From Robiginitomaculum antarcticum DSM 21748 (lineage in GTDB: Bacteria > Pseudomonadota > Alphaproteobacteria > Caulobacterales > Maricaulaceae): DNA of 64,000 bases. Of this stretch, positions 17,424-27,371 are shown piece by piece. Location of the stretch: assembly GCF_000365025.1 (NCBI RefSeq), contig NZ_KB823014.1, positions 279,316 through 343,315 of the forward strand. The letters run 5' to 3'. Below the pieces are notes generated by a model that did not search any database, was not told the origin of the DNA, and saw only the letters and a program-made list of their open reading frames with translations. The stretch's first letter is position 1; the number at the start of each line of letters is the position of its first letter. The position numbers were made by a program, and so were the translations under genes.

Positions 17424-19202
17424 TTACATCCGCTCCGGCACTGCGATACCAAGTATGTCGAGGCCGAGCTCCAATTGACGTAATGTTGTTTGCGCCAGCG
17501 CGAGGCGCGAGGCTTGGACATCAGGCGCGACGCCGTCCTGCAATATCGGGCAATCAGCATAGAAGCGCGAAAAGCTCTGCGCCAGACGGTAAATATGGTC
17601 GCACAGAATATGGGGTGAATATTTCGACGCAGCTCCGGCCAGCGCGCGGTCAAATCCGTCCAGCGCCAGCACGAGCGCGGTTTCTGCAGGCTCAGCCGCT
17701 TTGACCTCCCCGGCGCTAACGCCGAGCGCGGTCGCTTTGCGCAAGATCGATTTAATCCGCACGGCAGCGTATAATAGATAGGGCCCTGTTTTTCCTTCAA
17801 AAGCGGTAAACCGCTCCGGATCAAAGATATAATTGGTCAGGCGCTGATTTTGCAGATCGGCAAATTTAAGCGCGGCGAGGCCCACCTTGCGCGCAATCTC
17901 GTCGCGCTCCGCCGCGTCAAATTCCGTGCCGATTCCGGCCTCCGCCAGACGTTTTTTTGCCGCGTCATTCATCAAAGTCAGCAAATCATCCAGCCGCAAA
18001 ACGCCTCCGTCGCGGGTTTTAAACGGCGTGCCGTCATTACCGTTCATCGTGCCAAAGCCCAGGTGCTGCATCTGCTCGGGGCCGTACATACCAGCCATGA
18101 CAGCGGCGCGGAACACCTGCTCAAAATGTAGGGCCTGACGTTGGTCCACGACATATAATATCAGGTCAGGATCAATCTCATTTTTGCGGTCCAGCAAGGT
18201 CGCCAGATCAGTTGTATGGTATTGCACAGCGCCGCTGCGCGAGACCAAAAAGACAGGCGGGACCGGCTTTTTATCGGCCTCCGTCTCAACGCGAATGATC
18301 AGCGCGCCGTCATCCTGCTCGGTAATGCCTTTGGCTTTGAAACCCTCAATCATCCCCGCGATAAGCGGATCGACCGCCGCCTCGCCTTTCCACAGATCAA
18401 ACTCCACGCCCAGCGCGCCATAGCCCTGTTTCAGCGCGGCAATAGACACGCTGATAAAATGCTCCAGCAAAGCGCGATACCCTGCCCGACCGGTTTGAAG
18501 CTCTGCCGTAGCCGCGCGCGATCGCTCCAGCCGCGCCGCGTCGGTTTTGGCTTTGTTGCTGGCGGCGGGGTAAAGCCGGGACAGATCGTCCATGGTGACG
18601 GGGCTGTCTTCGGGATAATCGTCCGTCTTCGCCGCGTCGAAATAAGGCAAATCCGGCTGTTCGTCTTCCAATTCTGTAATCAGATGCCCCATTTGCAGGC
18701 CCCAATCGCCCAGATGGACATCGCCAATGACGGTATTGCCGCGAAAGCGCAAAAGCCGTTTGAGGCTCTCGCCAATCACGGCGCTGCGCAAATGGCCGAC
18801 ATGCATGGGCTTGGCCACATTTGCGCCGCCATAATCAATGACGATAGTGTCGCGGTCTGGCGCGCTTGCGCCTGTGCGCGGATCATCCGCAATTTCGCCT
18901 GCGCGTGTATTAATCGCCTCAATCGTCGGCGTAATATTAATAAATCCGGGTCCGGCAATCTGAAGGCTGTCGATCAGCTCATGTTTAGAGAGCGCCATGA
19001 CAATACCATGCGCAATATCGCGGGGATTAGCCTTTTGACCTTGTTTTTTCAGCGCGCCTGCCGCCGCCATCGCGCCATTGCATTGATAGGCGACATCATC
19101 ACGCGAGCTTTCAAAGACTGCGCCCAAATCAGTCGCAAATCCCGCAGCCGCAAAGGCCTCACCAAAGATCAGGCTCAGCCGGTCTTGTAACGACGCGCTC
19201 AT
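17424..19202 (-). CDS. argS: Arginyl-tRNA synthetase
   Basis: This 592-residue class I synthetase charges tRNA-Arg in the cytoplasm. The HIGH signature is HVGH (134-137) within ANVAKPMHVGHLRSAVIGES. The ArgRS version of KMSKS is the GTMNGNDGTPFKTRDGGVL region. The N-terminal additional domain with GPGFINI and the C-terminal anticodon-binding domain ending LELGLDILGIAVPERM are both present. Length is normal. It lies upstream of nothing on its strand except the separate lipoprotein gene ending eight bases before its start. Confidence 0.97.
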   Translation of the reverse strand: MSASLQDRLSLIFGEAFAAAGFATDLGAVFESSRDDVAYQCNGAMAAAGALKKQGQKANPRDIAHGIVMALSKHELIDSLQIAGPGFINITPTIEAINTRAGEIADDPRTGASAPDRDTIVIDYGGANVAKPMHVGHLRSAVIGESLKRLLRFRGNTVIGDVHLGDWGLQMGHLITELEDEQPDLPYFDAAKTDDYPEDSPVTMDDLSRLYPAASNKAKTDAARLERSRAATAELQTGRAGYRALLEHFISVSIAALKQGYGALGVEFDLWKGEAAVDPLIAGMIEGFKAKGITEQDDGALIIRVETEADKKPVPPVFLVSRSGAVQYHTTDLATLLDRKNEIDPDLILYVVDQRQALHFEQVFRAAVMAGMYGPEQMQHLGFGTMNGNDGTPFKTRDGGVLRLDDLLTLMNDAAKKRLAEAGIGTEFDAAERDEIARKVGLAALKFADLQNQRLTNYIFDPERFTAFEGKTGPYLLYAAVRIKSILRKATALGVSAGEVKAAEPAETALVLALDGFDRALAGAASKYSPHILCDHIYRLAQSFSRFYADCPILQDGVAPDVQASRLALAQTTLRQLELGLDILGIAVPERM

Positions 19203-19210
19203 AATGAGGT

Positions 19211-19810
19211 CTAACGTTGTCCCGCATCAGGGCGGAAGCGCTTACCTTCAGCGTTAAAGTCCGCCTGCGCCTCGGTCAGGTCAAAGCCGATAATGATCTC
19301 GAAATTCTCACCCGATGTGGTCTCATTCGCGCGCGCAATCGTAATTTCGCCGACAGTTTCTGTTACGCTGACGCGGTCAGAGCCGGGCGGGAAGGTTACG
19401 GTGATGGGGAAATATTCTTTATCGATCACGTCGATATTCTTTCGCGTCACGGCGACGAAATAGCGGAAAGTATGTGTGCGCTGCGTCGCCGCCGGCCCGA
19501 TACCGAAATTGGCATTAAAGACCAGATTAGCGATAATCGGCGCTGTTCCGACATATCGGCAGACGCTGGTGACTTTGCCCATCTCGCCCGAATAGGCGAC
19601 ATTGGAATAGCGCTCTTCGCCGGCAAATTCGACAATACGCGCTGCATCATATAGCGAAAAGGCGCGCGGGCACGGCCCGGGATTGGTCTCGGAGGCCTGC
19701 TCGACCTTAACAGCGCGCTCGCGCAAGGTCTGGCACGCTGACAGCCCCGCAATCATTGAAGCGCCCAGGGCGCATGCGGTGAAAAGGCGCGGGCGGAAAA
19801 ATCGGGTCAT
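19211..19810 (-). CDS. Uncharacterised lipoprotein
   Basis: This 199-residue protein begins with a basic segment and hydrophobic core ending in the lipobox LSAC, so it is probably anchored in the membrane. The rest is predicted to be mainly beta strand, with two more cysteines (in GPCPRAF and TSVCRYV) that could pair. I recognise no family beyond similarity in style to hypothetical alphaproteobacterial lipoproteins. A GTG six bases further upstream could serve as start, but the ATG at 19810 gives a normal signal peptide. It lies eight bases ahead of argS on the same strand and is divergent from ispH. Confidence 0.75.
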   Translation of the reverse strand: MTRFFRPRLFTACALGASMIAGLSACQTLRERAVKVEQASETNPGPCPRAFSLYDAARIVEFAGEERYSNVAYSGEMGKVTSVCRYVGTAPIIANLVFNANFGIGPAATQRTHTFRYFVAVTRKNIDVIDKEYFPITVTFPPGSDRVSVTETVGEITIARANETTSGENFEIIIGFDLTEAQADFNAEGKRFRPDAGQR

Positions 19811-19916
19811 AGTCACAGTCCTGACAGTGGATATTGGCTCATTACATGTTACAGGGCGTGTTACAGGACAGGCGCTCAGCCCGCAACGGCTGTATCCACG
19901 CCATGAGGAGAATTTA

Positions 19917-20885
19917 ATGCCGCACGTTAAAAAAGGTGAAAAGCCGGATATGACGCTTTATCTTGCGGCGCCGCGCGGATTTTGCGCCGGCGTTGACCGC
20001 GCCATACAGATTGTCGAGCGCAGTCTGGAGCTCCACGGGGCGCCGGTCTATGTGCGCCACGAAATTGTGCATAACCGTCATGTGGTCGAGCGCCTTGAGC
20101 GTATGGGCGCGGTCTTTGTCGACGAGCTTGATGAATGTCCGGAGGACCGTCCGGTTGTATTCAGCGCACATGGCGTGCCCAAATCCGTGCCCGCCGAGGC
20201 CAAGCGCCGCAATATGGTCTTTCTCGATGCGACATGCCCGCTGGTTTCCAAGGTTCATGTCGAGGCGGAACGCCATGCAAGCCAAGGGCGGGACATCTTG
20301 CTGATCGGTCATGAAGGTCATCCCGAAGTCATCGGCACAATGGGACAACTGCCGGACGGTCAGATCATCTTAATTGAGACCGAAGACGATGCGCGTAATT
20401 TCACGCCGCGCGACGCGGATAATCTGGCTCTCGTGACGCAGACCACATTATCGGTTGATGACACGGCGGGCATAATCGCCGTTCTGCAAGACCGTTTTCC
20501 CGCCATCGCCCTGCCCTATAAAGAAGATATTTGCTACGCCACAACAAACCGCCAGGCCGCCGTTAAAGCCATCGCGGAGCGTTGTGATTTGCTCCTGGTG
20601 ATTGGCGCGTCCAACTCGTCAAATTCCAAACGTCTTGTCGAAGTCGGCGAACTCGCCGGATCCGACAAAGCCAGATTGGTTGCCAGCGCAAGGGAGATCG
20701 ATTGGAACGACCTAAGCGGCGTGAGCAAATTGGGCCTGACCGCAGGCGCCAGCGCGCCGGAATATCTGGTCGAGCAGGTTATTGCCGCCATGCGCATGCG
20801 CTTTAATGTGACGATTGAAGAGGTCGAAGTGACTAAGGAAAAAGTTATTTTCCGTCTGCCAAAGTCTTTGAGAGAACCCGCTTAA
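19917..20885 (+). CDS. ispH: 4-hydroxy-3-methylbut-2-enyl diphosphate reductase
   Basis: This 322-residue iron-sulfur enzyme makes IPP and DMAPP in the last step of the MEP isoprenoid pathway. The three cluster cysteines are Cys23 ([11 protein letters not shown]), Cys107 ([11 protein letters not shown]) and Cys206 ([11 protein letters not shown]). The TNRQ motif and the late [10 protein letters not shown] block are also typical. The frame is open for 78 codons upstream, but GAGGAG nine bases before the ATG at 19917 and the family's usual N-terminus set the start there. Its stop overlaps the rnhA start as TAATG. Confidence 0.97.
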   Translation: MPHVKKGEKPDMTLYLAAPRGFCAGVDRAIQIVERSLELHGAPVYVRHEIVHNRHVVERLERMGAVFVDELDECPEDRPVVFSAHGVPKSVPAEAKRRNMVFLDATCPLVSKVHVEAERHASQGRDILLIGHEGHPEVIGTMGQLPDGQIILIETEDDARNFTPRDADNLALVTQTTLSVDDTAGIIAVLQDRFPAIALPYKEDICYATTNRQAAVKAIAERCDLLLVIGASNSSNSKRLVEVGELAGSDKARLVASAREIDWNDLSGVSKLGLTAGASAPEYLVEQVIAAMRMRFNVTIEEVEVTKEKVIFRLPKSLREPA

Positions 20886-21349
20886 TGCCACGAACGAGAC
20901 CCTGCACGAAGGGCATTATAATTTACACCGACGGAGCCTGTAGCGGCAATCCCGGCCCCGGCGGCTGGGGGGCGTGGATGATCGCAGGCCAGCACGAAAA
21001 AGAACTCTTTGGCGGCGAGGCGGCCACGACCAATAACCGCATGGAAATGATGGCCGCGATCAAAGCTATCGCCGCGATCAAGCCCGGTTATGACGGCCCG
21101 GTTACGATTATCACCGACAGTGTTTATCTGCGCGACGGCATCACAAAATGGATCCATGGCTGGAAAAAACGCGGCTGGAAAAAGGCCGATAAAAAACCTG
21201 TCCTGAATGTCGACCTCTGGAAGGAGCTGGACGCCGCCGCGCAAGGCCGCAATATTGACTGGCAATGGGTCAAAGGCCATTCCGGTGACCCCGGCAATGA
21301 ACGCGCCGATGAGCTGGCGCGGCGGGGGATACCGACGACATGCGGGTAG
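20885..21349 (+). CDS. rnhA: Ribonuclease HI
   Basis: This 154-residue enzyme cuts RNA in RNA-DNA hybrids. The catalytic acidic residues are all present in their blocks: Asp in [16 protein letters not shown], Glu in [11 protein letters not shown], Asp in [11 protein letters not shown] and Asp in GNERADELA. The basic protrusion with [15 protein letters not shown] is the substrate-binding handle. It starts on the ispH stop codon (TAATG overlap), so the two are translationally coupled, an arrangement I know from other alphaproteobacteria. Confidence 0.97.
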   Translation: MPRTRPCTKGIIIYTDGACSGNPGPGGWGAWMIAGQHEKELFGGEAATTNNRMEMMAAIKAIAAIKPGYDGPVTIITDSVYLRDGITKWIHGWKKRGWKKADKKPVLNVDLWKELDAAAQGRNIDWQWVKGHSGDPGNERADELARRGIPTTCG

Positions 21350-21373
21350 AGTTTCGGCGCTGAATTTTGCGCA

Positions 21374-21394
21374 ATCCCCGGTTTGAGCGGGGAT
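21374..21394 (+). terminator. Hairpin after rnhA
   Basis: ATCCCCG and CGGGGAT form a perfect 7-bp stem with a 7-base loop, 25 bases after the rnhA stop. No T-run follows, so it may be either a weak terminator or part of the repeat family that fills this gap. Confidence 0.4.
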
Positions 21395-22198
21395 CAATAT
21401 TGACCTACACTCCCCACTCTCGTCATCCTCGCTGGTCCCCAGCGCAGCTGTTGACCCGAGGGTCTATCTTTCCGCTGAGAGACGTACCTACGGCTTAGCA
21501 AACCGCGGTTTCACCTAGGATATCTAAACACGGTATTTGATTGAGCCATGGATCCTCGGGTCAAACCCGAGTCGGACCGGCGCACCGGATGACGGTATGG
21601 GGGTTGGTCTTTCGAAACTATGGATATATATTTATTCATCCCCGCCTCTCAAACCTGCCCTATCTTCAAACTGTTCTTATCGCATTGGGCAGGCAAGCGG
21701 ACGTTGGCTGGCTGGCGGTAAGGCGCTGTTGGGATGATCTGCGGCTTAACGTGCCGCGCGGAGTCCCGCGAGTGAGAGCTATGGCGTCTAACCACAGCCG
21801 ATGGCCGCTCGCAGCAACAGTGTTGTGCTGCGTTTTTGTGAAATAGGGCGCATGTCGAAAATTTGGGGTCACATCCAAATGGACGGCAGGGAATTTGAGA
21901 AACAAAACACACTAACGCGAACCACAGGTAATCCTGCTTTTTCAAAGTCCCGCACAGACGCCCTTTTTAATAACCGAGATGAAGAGATAGATTATTGAGA
22001 TAGACATACCACACTCACCCCCTTCGTTATCCAGAGCGCAGCGAAGGATCCATTCCTAGAGGGTTCTGTTACGTGCAAAATTATTTAGAGACGCGGCCCC
22101 CAGGCATGGATCCTTCGCCGCTTTGCGGCTCTGGATGACAGAAGGGATTATGCTTGGGCTTACGCCTGTCAGCCCGTGCGGGCGGCCCCGTTCGCTGC

Positions 22199-22246
22199 GC
22201 TCTAGCTGACCTACATTTTTATCCGGCCTCGTAGGTCAGCTAGAGC
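22199..22246. repeat. Perfect 16-bp inverted repeat
   Basis: GCTCTAGCTGACCTAC (22199-22214) and GTAGGTCAGCTAGAGC (22231-22246) are exact inverse complements around a 16-base spacer. No T-run follows in either direction. Confidence 0.9.
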
Positions 22247-22368
22247 ACCGCGAAATCCGACATCACAAAGCAAAGCGCCACCTGCGCCGTCCTGCCCGGC
22301 GCCCTTTCGCTTGCCCGCGCGAATAGGGGCTGTTACGCTCCTGTAAATTCAATTTGCAGGATATGACC

Positions 22369-25077
22369 ATGCGATTTTCGACCCTCGTTTTTACCATCTT
22401 TGCCGGCGCGGCCGTGACCCTTTCAGCGTGTAATCAAGAGCCGGAAAGTATTTATTTCGAGGCAGAGACGCCGCAAGCCCAGCTTGGCGATAATGTTATC
22501 CCAACCGGATATACACTGGACCTTCGTGTTGATCCGCAAGCCGATAATTTGTCAGGGACAGTGACAATTAATGTCGATATCAAAGAGCCAACACAGCGCA
22601 TCTGGCTCCATGGTAAAAACATGATTGTGGGCGAGGTCACGCTTGAAACCGGGCGTAAACGCTTTGTCGGTGTGTTCACTGAAATTGATGCATCGCAAGC
22701 CCCGTCCGGCGTGGCGCGTATTGATTTTGAGAAGGTCGTCCCTGCGGGCAAGGCGACGCTCACCCTCCCCTATGAGACACCTTATAATCTGTCGCTCAAC
22801 TCCGCCTATAAAGTCGAGCGCGGCGAAGAGGCGTATATTGTGACGCAAATGGAACCTGTCGGCGCGCGCGAAGCCTTTCCCGGGTTTGATGAGCCAAAAT
22901 TTAAAGTTCCGTTTAACGTCTCAATCAGCTCACCATCTGAAAATGTGGTTTATTTTAACACGCCCGCAGCGACTGAGGCCGTTAATGAAGATGGCTGGAC
23001 GCGATATAATTTTGAAACAACCCGCCCGCTACCGACATATTTGATCGCCTTTGGGGCAGGCCCATATGATGTTGTCGATTTTGGTGATATTCCCGCCAAT
23101 GAGATCCGCACGCGCCCGCTTCGATTGCGCGGCCTTGCTGCCAAGGGCTCAGGCCCGCGTCTGCAATACGCGCTTGAAAATACTGAAGGCATTCTCACCG
23201 CGCTGGAAGGCTATTTCGGCACCGAATATCCTTATGAAAAACTCGACCTGATTGCGGCTCCAGAATACGCCTTCGGGGCAATGGAAAATCCCGGCGCGAT
23301 TGTTTACCGCGAATATCTATTGCTGCTTGATGATGACGCGCCGCTGTCGCAAAAACGCGCCTATGCCCGCGTGCACAGTCACGAACTGGCCCATCAATGG
23401 TTTGGCAATTTGGTCACGCCCGTCTGGTGGGAAGATATCTGGTTGAACGAGGCCTTTGCCACATGGATGGGCAATAAGGGCATTGATTTATGGCAGCCCG
23501 AAGGCGGCTATGATCGCGTGACGCTCAATGCTTCGCTCGGCGCGATGACAACGGATTCGCTCTTCACCACCCGCAAAGTGCGCGAACCACTGGCCCGCAC
23601 CGAAAACGTCATGGATCAATTTGACGGCATCACCTACCGCAAAGGCGGCGGCGTCTTGTCGATGTTCGAGTCTTATTTAGGCGAAGACAAATTTAAGGCC
23701 GGCGTGCGCCTGCATATGGACCGCTATAAAGACGGCGTCGCCACAGGCGATAATTTCTTCCAGTCGATCGCGGACGGCTCCGGCAATCCTGAGGTTGTTC
23801 CGGCTATGAAAAGCTTTGTCGATCAACCGGGTCTGCCTTTGGTCAAAGGCGCGCTACACTGTAGCGGCGAAGGCGACGCGGTCACGAACACAGTCTCATT
23901 AACCCAGTCGCGCTACGCCCCGCTCGGCTCGAAAACCGGGCAGGGTCAGAGCTGGCACATTCCCGTCTGCGCGAAATTTGGCTATGCCGACGGCACGACA
24001 CTGAAAACCTGTACATTGATGAAAGACAGCGAGGCCGTTCTCGCGACCGAGAAACCGGGCTGCGCCGATTGGGTTATGCTCAATGAAAATGGCGCAGGCT
24101 ATTACCGCTTTTCCTTAGACGATGCCGGCTGGCAAGCTCTGCTCGCCAATTCCGATCAGCTTAATGAGCGCGAAACTTTGGCGATGTTAGACAGTCTGGA
24201 AGCGGGTTTTCGCGCTGGAGATGTCAACTCTTCTGTCTTTGTGACCGGCATGAAAACGCTGGCCGCGCATCCTGAATATGACATTGCCAATAAAGCCGGT
24301 AATTATCTGGGCTGGATGTATGACAATCTGGCCGAAGACAGTCGCCCCGCAGTCGCCAAGCTGACCCGCGACATGTATGCCGAGCGCTATCGCAGCACAG
24401 TCGGTACCGATACCACAGATGGCAATTTGCTCGCTCCTGATCTGGCTGCACGCCTTGTTAGCTATGGCGATGACCGCGCTATGCAGGCTGGATTTGCCGG
24501 ACAGGGCGCCGCTTATCTTGGCCTTGATGGGGAGCCCAATAAATCCGCCATTGCGCCGAACCTTTTGTCGCGTGCGCTGCGTGCCGTAATGATAGCCCGC
24601 GGCGATGAGGCTTACGCCCCGCTTTTGGAGATGGCCAATTCCGGTAGCGCCTTTGAGAAAGGCGCGGCGATTGGCGCGCTGGGCAGCACGACTGATCCGG
24701 CAATTGCAGCGAAACTGCGCGACCTTGCGCTGAATGACACAGAGGCGATGACAGGCCGCCAAGCTACGTCGCTGCTCTCTGTCATGATGGGTAATGACGC
24801 GATTAAAGACGAAACATGGGCTTGGTTTCAAGCCAATTTCGACGCCTTTATATCAACCCGCGTGGCCGATGTGCGCAAGCCGGGTATGCCGGGCTTTGCC
24901 CCCGGATGCAGCGTTGAGGCCGCGTCTGCGGCGACGACGTTTTTTACCTCCAAAGCCGCGATAATTCCGGGCTATGAACGCAGCCTTGCGCAGACCGTTG
25001 AGCGCATAGAGCTTTGCGCCGCGCTTAAAGAGGCCAAAGCCGAAGAGATGGCGCAGGCGCTCGCAGGGCGAAAATGA
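22369..25077 (+). CDS. M1-family zinc aminopeptidase, lipoprotein
   Basis: This 902-residue gluzincin aminopeptidase releases N-terminal amino acids from peptides. It has the substrate motif GAMEN (303-307), the zinc motif HELAH (338-342) and the third ligand Glu361 in WLNEAFATW. An N-terminal beta domain precedes the catalytic domain, and a long helical ERAP1-like C-terminal domain follows. A signal ending LSAC makes it a probable membrane-anchored lipoprotein facing the periplasm. Three in-frame starts lie close together (TTG 22354, ATG 22363, ATG 22369); AGGA is seven bases before 22369, so that is chosen. It overlaps the next gene as ATGA. Confidence 0.93.
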   Translation: MRFSTLVFTIFAGAAVTLSACNQEPESIYFEAETPQAQLGDNVIPTGYTLDLRVDPQADNLSGTVTINVDIKEPTQRIWLHGKNMIVGEVTLETGRKRFVGVFTEIDASQAPSGVARIDFEKVVPAGKATLTLPYETPYNLSLNSAYKVERGEEAYIVTQMEPVGAREAFPGFDEPKFKVPFNVSISSPSENVVYFNTPAATEAVNEDGWTRYNFETTRPLPTYLIAFGAGPYDVVDFGDIPANEIRTRPLRLRGLAAKGSGPRLQYALENTEGILTALEGYFGTEYPYEKLDLIAAPEYAFGAMENPGAIVYREYLLLLDDDAPLSQKRAYARVHSHELAHQWFGNLVTPVWWEDIWLNEAFATWMGNKGIDLWQPEGGYDRVTLNASLGAMTTDSLFTTRKVREPLARTENVMDQFDGITYRKGGGVLSMFESYLGEDKFKAGVRLHMDRYKDGVATGDNFFQSIADGSGNPEVVPAMKSFVDQPGLPLVKGALHCSGEGDAVTNTVSLTQSRYAPLGSKTGQGQSWHIPVCAKFGYADGTTLKTCTLMKDSEAVLATEKPGCADWVMLNENGAGYYRFSLDDAGWQALLANSDQLNERETLAMLDSLEAGFRAGDVNSSVFVTGMKTLAAHPEYDIANKAGNYLGWMYDNLAEDSRPAVAKLTRDMYAERYRSTVGTDTTDGNLLAPDLAARLVSYGDDRAMQAGFAGQGAAYLGLDGEPNKSAIAPNLLSRALRAVMIARGDEAYAPLLEMANSGSAFEKGAAIGALGSTTDPAIAAKLRDLALNDTEAMTGRQATSLLSVMMGNDAIKDETWAWFQANFDAFISTRVADVRKPGMPGFAPGCSVEAASAATTFFTSKAAIIPGYERSLAQTVERIELCAALKEAKAEEMAQALAGRK

Positions 25078-26048
25078 GTATTAAAGCCGCCATAATGGGT
25101 GCGTCGCGCATTGCGCCGCGCGCCTTTATCACCCCCGCCAAGGCACGCGGCGATATTGAGATAGTTGCCGTAGGGTGCCGTAATATAGAGCGCGGCCGCG
25201 CCTATATTGCGCAGCATGATCTGCCCGCCCGCGCGGTCAGTTATGACGAGATCGCCGCTGATCCTGCGATCAACATTGTTTATAATGCTCTTCCGCCCGC
25301 CGTGCATGTTAAAACTGTTGTTCCGGCTCTGGCTGCGGGAAAAGCCGTTTTATGTGAAAAGCCTTTTGCAATGAATGCCGGTCAAGCGCGCATGATGGTC
25401 GAGGCGGCCGCCAAGAGCGGGGCCTATATTCTGGAAGCATTTCATTACCAATTTCACGGCGCATTTAAGGAATTTCAGCAGCGCATTGAAAATGGTGATC
25501 TGGGCGATATCTTCGCTTTTGAAGGCAAATTTAATATTGCGGTGACCGAAAAGCCCGGCGAGCTTCGCTTTGACCGCGCGCTGGGCGGCGGCGGCCTGAT
25601 GGATCTGGGATGCTATCCCCTTCATGCCGCCCGTACCTTATTCGGAGAGCCTGAAAATATTTCCGCGCGCGCCGAAATTTACAACGGCGTGGATCGCAAT
25701 TTATGGACGCAAATGCGCTGCGGCGATGTGGCGGTCAGTCTTGAATGCTCCATGGACGAGGTGTATCGCGATGATCCCAGCGTCTTTATTATGGCCCATG
25801 GCCAGCGCGGCTCTTTGGCGCTGGAGCATTTTGTATCGCCGCAAAACGGTCATAGCTTTTACCATGTGACGCCGCACAATATAACGCAAAGCACTGTGCC
25901 TTTGGAGCCAACGAGTTATCGTGCGCAACTGGATTATTTCATTGAGAATTGGCGTCATCCCAATCCGGACTCGGTCATTAAGCCCGCCGATTTTATCGTG
26001 CAAATGGCGGCTATAGACGCGATTTACGCCGCGGCGGGCATGGGCTGA
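25074..26048 (+). CDS. Gfo/Idh/MocA-family oxidoreductase
   Basis: This 324-residue NAD(P)-dependent dehydrogenase has an N-terminal Rossmann fold (IKAAIMGASRIAPRAFITPA; here the usual GxGxxG is replaced by GASRIA), the family's EKPF motif at 95-98, and a C-terminal alpha/beta domain with GGGGLMDLGCYPLHAAR. These enzymes oxidise or reduce sugars, inositols or related alcohols; the substrate cannot be told here. MGASRIA in place of a canonical glycine motif is typical of the dehydrogenase subgroup that includes glucose-fructose oxidoreductase-like and trans-dihydrodiol dehydrogenase-like proteins. It is translationally coupled to the M1 peptidase gene by a 4-base overlap. Confidence 0.88.
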   Translation: MSIKAAIMGASRIAPRAFITPAKARGDIEIVAVGCRNIERGRAYIAQHDLPARAVSYDEIAADPAINIVYNALPPAVHVKTVVPALAAGKAVLCEKPFAMNAGQARMMVEAAAKSGAYILEAFHYQFHGAFKEFQQRIENGDLGDIFAFEGKFNIAVTEKPGELRFDRALGGGGLMDLGCYPLHAARTLFGEPENISARAEIYNGVDRNLWTQMRCGDVAVSLECSMDEVYRDDPSVFIMAHGQRGSLALEHFVSPQNGHSFYHVTPHNITQSTVPLEPTSYRAQLDYFIENWRHPNPDSVIKPADFIVQMAAIDAIYAAAGMG

Positions 26049-26133
26049 CAACTCAATTTTAACCTTAAATCTAGGCGTCAAATTAATGCCCCTTCCTATA
26101 TTATCCTCGAAATAGCTTTGAGTAGGGGCCCTC

Positions 26134-27351
26134 ATGCGTAATTTTTTAAAAGATCAATCCGGCAATACAGCAGTATTTTTTGCAGTAAGCTGTTTTGCAG
26201 CTTTAAGTGCAATTGGTATGGCGTTAGATTACAGCCAGATCAGGTCCATGCAAACCGTGCTTCAAGGACAAGTTGACGCCGCAGTGTTAGCGCTCGCTAA
26301 ATCAGATGCGACAACCCTTCTGGATCGCCAGAGTCTCGTCACAGCTGCGATGGAGCAAAACGGGTTTGAGGTCACTCAATTCCAACCCCAATTTGAAATT
26401 ACCGCAAATAATGAAGTGCGGGTTTGGGCAACACGTATTTATAATCCGGTCATTATGGGGCTGTTCGGTAAGAAGACTGTCCGCATTAATGCTGAGGCTG
26501 AATCACTCTTGTTTCAAGAAAGACAGGCCGAAGTCGTCATGGTTTTGGACGTCACAGGGTCAATGGGCGGAAGTAAAATCGAGGGATTGAAGGGGGCCGC
26601 CAACGCCTTGGTCGACACCATATCTTCTCAAGGCGGGGCTAATAGTAAGTTGGCTTTGGTTCCATTTTCCAATTATGTAAATATATCACCCGACTTCGTC
26701 TCACAAAATCCATATTGGCTGTTATTGCCTCAAAAACTAATCAAGAAAAGCTCGAGTGAAAACCGTTTTTGGAACGGCTGTGTTGGCTCCCGGGATCGCC
26801 CTCTGAATATCACAGATGGGGGATACGGAACGCGTATTCCCGCCATGTTAAATGAAACATGTGCTAATCCGATTGTGCCATTGACGACAGACTATAGCAA
26901 TTTGACGTCAAAAATTAATTCCCTGTCTGCCAATGGCGCCACTTATATGCCGGCCGGTATTGCGTGGGGGCAGCGCGTTCTTTCCTATGAGCAACCCTTT
27001 GCCCAAGGCGCTAAGCCGGACAAAAACGTCAGCAAAATTATGATTGTCATGACCGATGGGGAGAATACGCTTTATTTATCCGGCGAAGAACATGTCTGGG
27101 CCAGCCAGTCAGAGACTTATAAATTAGACGCCACAAACAAAGATACGCTTCTGGCGTGTCGACGGGCCAAAGGCGATGGAACAGAAATTTACACGATCGC
27201 GTTTGAAGTGACGAGCGCCGACACCAAGGGTCTCTTACGCGAATGCGCGACCACTCCGGCTCATTATAATGACGCCAGAGATTCAGTTGAACTCCAGCAA
27301 ATTTTCCGTAATATCGGATCAGAAATTCTGAATGTGCGGCTTACCCGTTAA
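26134..27351 (+). CDS. TadG-like pilus-assembly protein with von Willebrand A domain
   Basis: This 405-residue protein opens with the TadE/TadG-type N-terminus (DQSGNTAVFFAVSCFAALSAIGMALDYS), a single membrane helix with the small region outside. A von Willebrand A domain follows, with the metal-site motif DVTGSMGG (Asp139, Ser143) in VVMVLDVTGSMGG and a second acidic block IMVMTDGENT. TadG proteins take part in tight-adherence (Flp) pilus biogenesis in the envelope, but no other tad gene lies here, so it may act independently. It stands alone between the oxidoreductase gene and the convergent gltB. Confidence 0.85.
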   Translation: MRNFLKDQSGNTAVFFAVSCFAALSAIGMALDYSQIRSMQTVLQGQVDAAVLALAKSDATTLLDRQSLVTAAMEQNGFEVTQFQPQFEITANNEVRVWATRIYNPVIMGLFGKKTVRINAEAESLLFQERQAEVVMVLDVTGSMGGSKIEGLKGAANALVDTISSQGGANSKLALVPFSNYVNISPDFVSQNPYWLLLPQKLIKKSSSENRFWNGCVGSRDRPLNITDGGYGTRIPAMLNETCANPIVPLTTDYSNLTSKINSLSANGATYMPAGIAWGQRVLSYEQPFAQGAKPDKNVSKIMIVMTDGENTLYLSGEEHVWASQSETYKLDATNKDTLLACRRAKGDGTEIYTIAFEVTSADTKGLLRECATTPAHYNDARDSVELQQIFRNIGSEILNVRLTR

Positions 27352-27371
27352 GGGCGGTTCAACGCGCTATC

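Larger units (their letters stand above)
21350..22368. repeat. Gene-free 1-kb spacer with dispersed palindromic repeats
   Basis: I find no convincing gene here. Three repeat units stand out. At about 21422-21594, GTCATCC and GGATGAC mark the ends of a stretch containing matching GACCCGAGG and CCTCGGGTC arms. At about 22030-22141, CCAGAGCGCAGCGAAGGATCCA is answered by GGATCCTTCGCCGC and GGCTCTGGATGAC. At 22199-22246 there is a perfect 16-bp inverted repeat. GTCATCC/GGATGAC-ended elements of this kind are dispersed intergenic repeats in many alphaproteobacteria. Short open frames across 21537-21998 have no ribosome site or protein-like composition. The promoter of the downstream peptidase probably lies after 22250. 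Confidence 0.7.

Noticed and set aside
19683..19916. N-terminal extension of ispH by 78 codons
   Set aside because: It overlaps the divergent lipoprotein gene and its promoter; the start at 19917 has a strong ribosome site and the family's usual N-terminus.
21537..21998. Several overlapping short frames on both strands in the rnhA-M1 peptidase gap
   Set aside because: No ribosome sites, poor protein composition, and they run through palindromic repeats.
21600..22000. Structured RNA such as 6S RNA, tmRNA or RNase P RNA in the rnhA-M1 gap
   Set aside because: I looked for the conserved cores of these RNAs and did not find them.
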